From positions 208,432,347 through 208,496,346 of the forward strand of contig NC_089495.1 in assembly GCF_036850765.1 (NCBI RefSeq): 64,000 nucleotides of DNA. The letters are read 5' to 3'. Positions 56,540 to 64,000 of this stretch are shown here, in pieces. Each line of letters begins with the position of its first letter. Within the stretch, counting starts at the first letter, position 1. The translations under genes and the position numbers were made by a program. Origin of the DNA: Saccopteryx bilineata. Taxonomy: Eukaryota; Chordata; Mammalia; Chiroptera; Emballonuridae. The notes under the pieces were generated by a model. The model searched no databases. It was not told the origin of the DNA and worked only from the letters and a program-made list of their open reading frames with translations.

Positions 56540-58539
56540 TGGATGTTGTTACTATTGTTGTTGCTTTTTATTTTTTTCAGTATTATTTTGTATTAGTTTC
56601 AGGTGTATAGCATGGTGGTTAGACAATCATTTTATTGTACAAAGTGATTCCCCCAATGTTTCAAGTCCCTGCCAGGCACCATCCACAGTTACTTCACTGT
56701 TACTATGTTCCCTGTGCTTACTTTAAACACGTTCCATTTGCTTCTCTGTCTCCCCTTCGGTGACATGCCGATTTTCCTATTGGCTTCGAGTGCACATTCC
56801 TTATTGAATTTTAGAGTTATTTATACAGTTTAGATACTATTTATTTGTCAGCTATATGTATTGCAAAGACTTTATTTTCTTTGAGATTGGAACTTGTCTT
56901 TAATGTGGCATATCGTGTCGTTTGTCAAAGAAAGATTCTAAAGTTTAGGATAGTCAGACTTATCCATCTTTTCTTTTACAGATTGTGCTTTGGGGTCTCA
57001 TTTAAGAAGAACTTACCTGCTCCAATAATAAAGAAATACTTCTCTGTATTGTAGCACAGGAATGTGCTGATACGTAGTAGTCCTGGGACTTGGAAGCTGC
57101 CTCTCTCTGGACCCAGGCTTCTCATTTATATTAAAGTGGGGATAATATGGTTCCTTGAATCATTTTTCATATTTAATGGAATTAACTCATGTAGTGTCCT
57201 CAAAAAAGTGTCCAGAGGCCTGAAAATCACTCAGGAAATGTTAGATTACCATTATTGTCCCCAAAAGTTTTAGTTTTCCTTTAGTATTTATGGCTTGACT
57301 CCATCTGGAATTCATCTGTGTACTTGTGTGGATCCAATTAGATTATTTCCATATGTTTGGCTTTATTGTACCAGCATCAGTTACTGAAGGGTCCCTCTGA
57401 TAAACCACATTAACAGGCTCCCAGGTAGTTATTTCTGTGCTCTTCTGTTCCAAGCTCTATTTTTATTCCGAGGCCAATAATGTCTCTTTGATCCAGTATG
57501 GCCTTAATTGCAGGTAACAGAGAGGTCAGTACCTCATCCAAAAGATTGTAGAAGCAGCTTGTCAAGTTCCATCAACACCCATGACCAACGGTGACGCAAT
57601 ACCTTTCCTCCCGGGCAGACGGCAACTCCCATCAGAACATTCTCCTGGCCTTTTCTTGTCTTTGTTTACTGATGTTCCAGTTTTGGGACTCTCTGGCTTG
57701 CTGACCTTTCTGTGTGCCCCCCCCCCCCCCCCCCCCCCGCCCCAGCAGCCGGGAGAGTGTCAGTGTTTCTGGTGCAGAGGTGTGGGCTGGGCTGAGAAGC
57801 CAGCCTGGTTGTGCCTTTTCAGACGGTTCCCAAAGTTCATTGGAACGAGGGATTTCGGAATTCCTGCTTCTTCAAGATGACCTCCTGGTTTGGGGGCATG
57901 TCGAGGGCTCCCTTACAGGGTTGGCCCACAGGAAGCTGGGGTCTTTGCCAAATGTCTGACATCTTTCCATCCTCCTCATTTTTGGTGTTATTACAGTGGT
58001 TTTAAGCAGCATATAGGTAGATAAATCCCAGTCAAAATCTCTTTTAACTGCCATGTTTTATCCACTTACGTTTATTGTGATTAATGATGAATGTAGGGTG
58101 CACGTCTATAATATTATTTGGTATTTCCCATCATCTTTTTCTTTGACAGTCTTCTAGTGTCGACTGCATAACTGGTCAGTTTCTTTATTCCCTTCACTTC
58201 CCTGTACTGGTGCGGGAGTCCCACATTCAATCGCAGTTCTCAGAAGAGCCAGCCTTAAATTTTTAACGTGCACACACTTGCTTTGATACACTTTGAAGCT
58301 GAACAACGGGAAGTTATCCAGTTTTTTCAGTGTGTTCCCCTCTGTTTTCCAAGGCGCTGCTTTGAGTATTTAACTTTCACCTAATTTCTTAACCTCCCCA
58401 AATTAGTAATGATTGTGAATTTTTATATCCAAAGACCACTTTGTTCTCCACACAGTTCCTGCCTTTTGTTACCGCTGTCTTGACTCTCACTCTCTGATGC
58501 TCGTTTGTTACTAGAAAAACACTTCTCTTAACCATTCCT
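56540..58539 (-). mobile_element. Degenerate L1, minus strand
   Basis: An antisense L1 3' end at 56575-56745 ('agtttcaggtgtatagcatg', 'caaagtgattcccccaatgt', 'tatgttccctgtgcttactt') is followed at 56790-57010 and 57285-57510 by sequence antisense to L1 ORF2/3' UTR. About 57580-58010 contains unrelated or unrecognised sequence with a C run of over 20 bp at about 57718-57738. L1-like sequence may resume by 58020-58300. No frame survives. Confidence 0.55.
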
Positions 58540-61500
58540 GCGTGCGGGGTCTGAGGTGGTGGGTGTGCAGTGGCCCTCAGGCTCTGTTGTCTCTGTCTCA
58601 GTGTTTTGTTGTGATTCCCATTCTCTCCATTCCTCTGTGGGGTCTGAGGTGGTGGGTGTGCAGTGGCCCTCAGGCTCTGTTGTCTGTCTCAGTGTCTTGT
58701 TGTGATTCCCATTCTCTCCATTCCTCTGCGGGGTCTGAGGTGGTGGGTGTGCAGTGGGCCTCAGGCTCTGTTGTCTGTCTCAGTGTCTTGTTGTGATTCC
58801 CATTCTCTCCATTCCTCTGCGGGGTCTGAGGTGGTGGGTGTGCAGTGGCCCTCAGGCTCTGTTGTCTCTGTCTCAGTGTCTTGTTGTAATCCCCATTCTC
58901 TCCATTCCTCTGCGGGGTCTGAGGTGGTGGGTGTGCAGTGGCCCTCAGGCTCTGTTGTCTGTCTCAGTGTCTTGTTGTGATTCCCATTCTCTCCATTCCT
59001 CTGCGGGGTCTGAGGTGGTGGGTGTGCAGGGGGCCTCAGGCTCTGTTGTCTCTGTCTCAGTGTCTTGTTGTGATTCCCATTCTCTCCATTCCTCTGCGGG
59101 GTCTGAGGTGGTGGGTGTGCAGTGGCCCTCAGGCTCTGTTGTCTGTCTCAGTGTCTTGTTGTGATCCCCATTCTCTCCATTCCTCTGTGGGGTCTGAGGT
59201 GGTGGGTGTGCAGTGGCCCTCAGGCTCTGTTGTCTGTCTCAGTGTCTTGTTGTGATTCCCATTCTCTCCATTCCTCTGCGGGGTCTGAGGTGGTGGGTGT
59301 GCAGGGGGCCTCAGGCTCTGTTGTCTCTGTCTCAGTGTCTTGTTGTGATTCCCATTCTCTCCATTCCTCTGCGGGGTCTGAGGTGGTGGGTGTGCAGTGG
59401 CCCTCAGGCTCTGTTGTCTCTGTCTCAGTGTCTTGTTGTGATTCCCATTCTCTCCATTCCTCTGCGGGGTCTGAGGTGGTGGGTGTGCAGTGGGCCTCCG
59501 GCTCTGTTGTCCCTGTCTCAGTGTCTTGTTGTGATCCCCATTCTCTCCATTCCTCTGCGGGGTCTGAGGTGGTGGGTGTGCAGTGGGCCTCAGGCTCTGT
59601 TGTCTGTCTCAGTGTCTTGTTGTGATTCCCATTCTCTCCATTCCTCTGCGGGGTCTGAGGTGGTGGGTGTGCAGGGGGCCTCAGGCTCTGTTGTCTCTGT
59701 CTCAGTGTCTTGTTGTGATTCCCATTCTCTCCATTCCTCTGCGGGGTCTGAGGTGGTGGGTGTGCAGTGGCCCTCAGGCTCTGTTGTCTCTGTCTCAGTG
59801 TCTTGTTGTGATTCCCATTCTCTCCATTCCTCTGCGGGGTCTGAGGTGGTGGGTGTGCAGTGGGCCTCCGGCTCTGTTGTCCCTGTCTCAGTGTCTTGTT
59901 GTGATCCCCATTCTCTCCATTCCTCTGCGGGGTCTGAGGTGGTGGGTGTGCAGTGAGCCTCAGGCTCTGTTGTCTCTGTCTCAGTGTCTTGTTGTGATTC
60001 CCATTCTCTCCATTCCTCTGCGGGGTCTGAGGTGGTGGGTGTGCAGGGGGCCTCAGGCTCTGTTTTCTGTCTCAGTGTCTTGTTGTGATTCTCATTCTCT
60101 CCATTCCTCTGCGGGGTCTGAGGTGGTGGGTGTGCAGGGGGCCTCAGGCTCTGTTGTCTGTCTCAGTGTCTTGTTGTGATCCCCATTCTCTCCATTCCTC
60201 TGCGGGGTCTGAGGTGGTGGGTGTGCAGTGACCCTCAGGCTCTGTTGTCTCTGTCTCAGTGTCTTGTTGTGATTCCCATTCTCTCCATTCCTCTGTGGGG
60301 TCTGAGGTGGTGGGTGTGCAGGGGGCCTCAGGCTCTGTTGTCTGTCTCAGTGTCTTGTTGTGATCCACATTCTCTCCATTCCTCTGCGGGGTCTGAGGTG
60401 GTGGGTGTGCAGGGGGCCTCAGGCTCTGTTGTCCCTGTCTCAGTGTCTTGTTGTGATCCCCATTCTCTCCATTCCTCTGCGGGGTCTGAGGTGGTGGGTG
60501 TGCAGTGGCCCTCAGGCTCTGTTGTCCCTGTCTCAGTGTCTTGTTGTGATCCCCATTCTCTCCATTCCTCTGCGGGGTCTGAGGTGGTGGGTGTGCAGTG
60601 GCCCTCAGGCTCTGTTGTCCCTGTCTCAGTGTCTTGTTGTGATCCCCATTCTCTCCATTCCTCTGCGGGGTCTGAGGTGGTGGGTGTGCAGTGGCCCTCA
60701 GGCTCTGTTGTCTGTCTCAGTGTCTTGTTGTGATTCCACATTCTCTCCATTCCTCTGCGGGGTCTGAGGTGGTGGGTGTGCAGTGGCCCTCAGGCTCTGT
60801 TGTCTGTCTCAGTGTCTTGTTGTGATCCCCATTCTCTCCATTCCTCTGCGGGGTCTGAGGTGGTGGGTGTGCAGTGGCCCTCAGGCTCTGTTGTCCCTGT
60901 CTCAGTGTCTTGTTGTGATCCCCATTCTCTCCATTCCTCTGCGGGGTCTGAGGTGGTGGGTGTGCAGTGGCCCTCAGGCTCTGTTGTCTGTCTCAGTGTC
61001 TTGTTGTGATTCCACATTCTCTCCATTCCTCTGCGGGGTCTGAGGTGGTGGGTGTGCAGTGGCCCTCAGGCTCTGTTGTCTGTCTCAGTGTCTTGTTGTG
61101 ATCCCCATTCTCTCCATTCCTCTGCGGGGTCTGAGGTGGTGGGTGTGCAGTGGCCCTCAGGCTCTGTTGTCCCTGTCTCAGTGTCTTGTTGTGATCCCCA
61201 TTCTCTCCATTCCTCTGCGGGGTCTGAGGTGGTGGGTGTGCAGTGGCCCTCAGGCTCTGTTGTCTGTCTCAGTGTCTTGTTGTGATCCCCATTCTCTCCA
61301 TTCCTCTGCGGGGTCTGAGGTGGTGGGTGTGCAGTGGCCCTCAGGCTCTGTTGTCCCTGTCTCAGTGTCTTGTTGTGATCCCCATTCTCTCCATTCCTCT
61401 GCGGGGTCTGAGGTGGTGGGTGTGCAGTGGCCCTCAGGCTCTGTTGTCCCTGTCTCAGTGTCTTGTTGTGATCCCCATTCTCTCCATTCCTCTGCGGGGT

Positions 61501-62960
61501 CTGAGGTGGTGGGTGTGCAGTGGCCCTCAGGCTCTGTTGTCTGTCTCAGTGTCTTGTTGTGATTCCACATTCTCTCCATTCCTCTGCGGGGTCTGAGGTG
61601 GTGGGTGTGCAGTGGCCCTCAGGCTCAGTTGTCTGTCTCAGTGTCTTGTTGTGATCCCCATTCTCTCCATTCCTCTGCGGGGTCTGAGGTGGTGGGTGTG
61701 CAGTGGCCCTCAGGCTCTGTTGTCTGTCTCAGTGTCTTGTTGTGATCCCCATTCTCTCCATTCCTCTGCGGGGTCTGAGGTGGTGGGTGTGCAGTGGCCC
61801 TCAGGCTCTGTTGTCCCTGTCTCAGTGTCTTGTTGTGATCCCCATTCTCTCCATTCCTCTGCGGGGTCTGAGGTGGTGGGTGTGCAGTGGCCCTCAGGCT
61901 CTGTTGTCCCTGTCTCAGTGTCTTGTTGTGATCCCCATTCTCTCCATTCCTCTGCGGGGTCTGAGGTGGTGGGTGTGCAGTGGCCCTCAGGCTCTGTTGT
62001 CTGTCTCAGTGTCTTGTTGTGATCCCCATTCTCTCCATTCCTCTGTGGGGTCTGAGGTGGTGGGTGTGCAGTGGGCCTCAGGCTCTGTTGTCTCTGTCTC
62101 AGTGTCTTGTTGTGATCCCCATTCTCTCCATTCCTCTGCGGGGTCTGAGGTGGTGGGTGTGCAGGGGGCCTCAGGCTCTGTTGTCTGTCTCAGTGTCTTG
62201 TTGTGATCCCCATTCTCTCCATTCCTCTGTGGGGTCTGAGGTGGTGGGTGTGCAGGGGGCCTCAGGCTCTGTTGTCTGTCTCAGTGTCTTGTTGTGATCC
62301 CCATTCTCTCCATTCCTCTGCGGGGTCTGAGGTGGTGGGTGTGCAGGGGGCCTCAGGCTCTGTTGTCTGTCTCAGTGTCTTGTTGTGATCCCCATTCTCT
62401 CCATTCCTCTGCGGGGTCTGAGGTGGTGGGTGTGCAGGGGGCCTCAGGCTCTGTTGTCTGTCTCAGTGTCTTGTTGTGATCCCCATTCTCTCCATTCCTC
62501 TGCGGGGTCTGAGGTGGTGGGTGTGCAGGGGGCCTCAGGCTCTGTTGTCTGTCTCAGTGTCTTGTTGTGATCCCCATTCTCTCCATTCCTCTGCGGGGTC
62601 TGAGGTGGTGGGTGTGCAGGGGGCCTCAGGCTCTGTTGTCTGTCTCAGTGTCTTGTTGTGATCCCCATTCTCTCCATTCCTCTGCGGGGTCTGAGGTGGT
62701 GGGTGTGCAGTGGCCCTCAGGCTCTGTTGTCCCTGTCTCAGTGTCTTGTTGTGATCCCCATTCTCTCCATTCCTCTGCGGGGTCTGAGGTGGTGGGTGTG
62801 CAGGGGGCCTCAGGCTCTGTTGTCTGTCTCAGTGTCTTGTTGTGATCCCCATTCTCTCCATTCCTCTGCGGGGTCTGAGGTGGTGGGTGTGCAGGGGGCC
62901 TCAGGCTCTGTTGTCTGTCTCAGTGTCTTGTTGTGATCCCCATTCTCTCCATTCCTCTGT
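58540..62960. repeat. 91/93-bp minisatellite, about 48 copies, 4.4 kb
   Basis: Unit: ggggtctgaggtggtgggtg, tgcag[tgg/ggg]cctcaggctc, tgttgtct(ct)gtctcag, tgtcttgttgtgatyccca, ttctctccattcctctg. Length classes are 91 bp (tgtctgtctcag), 93 bp (tgtctctg or tgtccctg) and 92 bp (gattccacatt). Higher-order periods are visible: a 370-bp four-unit block duplicated at 59213 and 59583, and a 276-bp three-unit period across about 60733-61561. The last about nine units before 62960 are nearly identical 91-mers with the gggggcc variant. Frames of 60-247 codons in it are artefacts. Confidence 0.98.
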
Positions 62961-63440
62961 GGTGCACAGTGTCTTCCTCAGCTGTGTTCCAGTCACATCT
63001 CATCTTGTGTTTAATCCCTCCTTTGAGTTTCAGATATCAGTGGCTGTCTTTTTCATTTCTAGCAGTTCTGTTTGGTTCTCCCTATTAAGTGCACATTTCT
63101 TTCTGTTGTCCTTTCATAAGGGCTTATCTTAATTATTTTACCCCTTTTAGCCTCTTTGATTTTTCCAAGTCTTTAGAAATATAAATTCTGCTTGTTGTGT
63201 ATGGTAGCCCTCTGTCATGATCCACTGTCTCCTCATGTGGTTTATAATTTTAATTTTGAGTATTTCTGTGGCTGGTATGGCTATGCACTGTGACAGTTCC
63301 ATGTGACATTGGTTATGAGAGGTCCTTACAGATGAGCTTCCCCAGCCTGAACGCAGGTGCTCTGTGTATTTTGGTTTGGGGTTTCGGCGTTGTAAGTAAT
63401 GTGTCTGTAAACCTGAACTCTGTATCCTAGGTGATGGAGA
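62961..63440 (-). mobile_element. L1-like remnant after the minisatellite
   Basis: 'atatcagtggctgtcttttt', 'gcagttctgtttggttctcc' and 'catttctttctgttgtcctt' resemble the antisense of the 5' portion of an old L1. It may be the continuation of the element before 58540, split by the minisatellite. Confidence 0.45.
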
Positions 63441-63660
63441 CCTGGGCTAGAATTTCTAACATGACTTCGTTTCTTCATTCAGAGCCAAGTGGTGCTGAAC
63501 TCTCTTGCTGTTTTCCTGAGCTCCTGGAAGCGAAATTGCTGTGCAAAGTGTCTGACAAAGTCCAAGGCTGCCCAGGAGACATTTTGAAATGTCTGAGGAC
63601 AGTTTTGGTTACCCCAGCTGGGGAGAGGGCGCTGCTGGCGTCTCAGAGGAGGGGGCCCAG
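63441..63660. other. No gene recognised
   Basis: Short unique-looking stretch. Confidence 0.5.
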
Positions 63661-64000
63661 GTGCTCTGAGCACCCTCCAGTGCCTAGGAACCCCACCCCA
63701 CAGGAAGGCGACGTGGCCTGTCACTGCAGTCGGCAGAGGCTGAGAAGCCTGCTCTGAGCACCCTCCAGGGCTCAGGAACCCCACCCCACAGGAAGGCGAC
63801 CTGGCCTGTCACTGCAGTCGGCAGAGGCTGAGAAACCTGCTCTGAGCACCCTCCAGGGCTCAGGAACCCCACCCCACAGGAAGGTGGCCTGGCCTGTCAC
63901 GGCAGTCGGCAGAGGTTGAGAAGCCCTGGTCTGAGCACCCTCCAGGGCTCAGGAACCCCACCCCACAGGAAGGTGGCCTGGCCGGTCACGGCAGTCGGCA
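63661..64000. repeat. About 89-bp minisatellite, 4 copies, runs off window
   Basis: Units start ctctgagcaccctccag, contain ggaaccccaccccacaggaa and gcagtcggcagagg, and end gagaagcc. The array is still in register at the window end, so it probably continues. Confidence 0.93.

Noticed and set aside
58542..63132. Many hydrophobic repeat frames of 60-247 codons that look like membrane proteins
   Set aside because: Translations of the 91/93-bp minisatellite in different frames. Adjacent units are not in a common frame.
30900..64000. Telomeric repeat array
   Set aside because: I looked for TTAGGG/CCCTAA runs because of the VNTR density and saw none.

Overview
This window looks like mammalian nuclear DNA, most probably from a bat. 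The main evidence is a set of tRNA-derived SINEs with pol III A and B boxes, pyrimidine-rich bodies, A-rich tails and long target-site duplications. Two head types are present: 'ccctggccagttggctcag' and 'cctgacctgtggtggcgcag'. Both resemble SINEs I associate with bat genomes, possibly horseshoe-bat-type, but I could not run a repeat search. Short hAT-type and Tigger-type DNA transposons with intact target duplications fit a bat lineage. Ancient mammalian MIR, L2, L1 and MaLR-type LTR fossils are also present. I found no intact protein-coding gene. Nearly all long open frames are products of low-complexity DNA or of tandem repeats that contain no stop codon. Layout: 1-9 kb holds a SINE-truncated hAT copy, a young SINE, and a degenerate minus-strand L1 (from about 3.75 kb) that was invaded by a hAT element, itself invaded by a second hAT element. 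9-18 kb is mostly unique sequence with SINEs, MIR and L2 fossils, a small hAT MITE, a Tigger-derived element that keeps a 17-codon transposase stub, and AT-rich blocks that could be conserved noncoding DNA. At 18.4 kb there is a near full-length 5S rRNA pseudogene, followed by a 1.1-kb almost pure polypurine (GGA/GGGA) tract. 20-27 kb holds LTR fossils and an element with 27-bp inverted repeats. 27.8 kb has an AT-rich near-palindrome. 28.1-29.6 kb is a CpG-rich, promoter-like island. 30-31 kb has L1 fossils and one exon-like segment with good splice sites. From about 30.9 kb to the end the window becomes rich in minisatellites: units of 31, 34, 37/38, 81, about 160, 58, 35, 48 (two related loci), 91-93 (4.4 kb) and 89 bp, plus a 1.1-kb TCTA microsatellite. 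This density of GC-rich VNTRs resembles a subtelomeric or otherwise recombination-prone region, although no TTAGGG array is visible. There is no operon-like or defence-like gene system here. The most interesting items are the nested transposons with an unoccupied paralogous site, the roughly 19-copy array carrying a YY1-like core in every unit, the higher-order structure of the 91/93-bp array, the duplicated 48-bp minisatellite locus, and the CpG island with a possible downstream exon.
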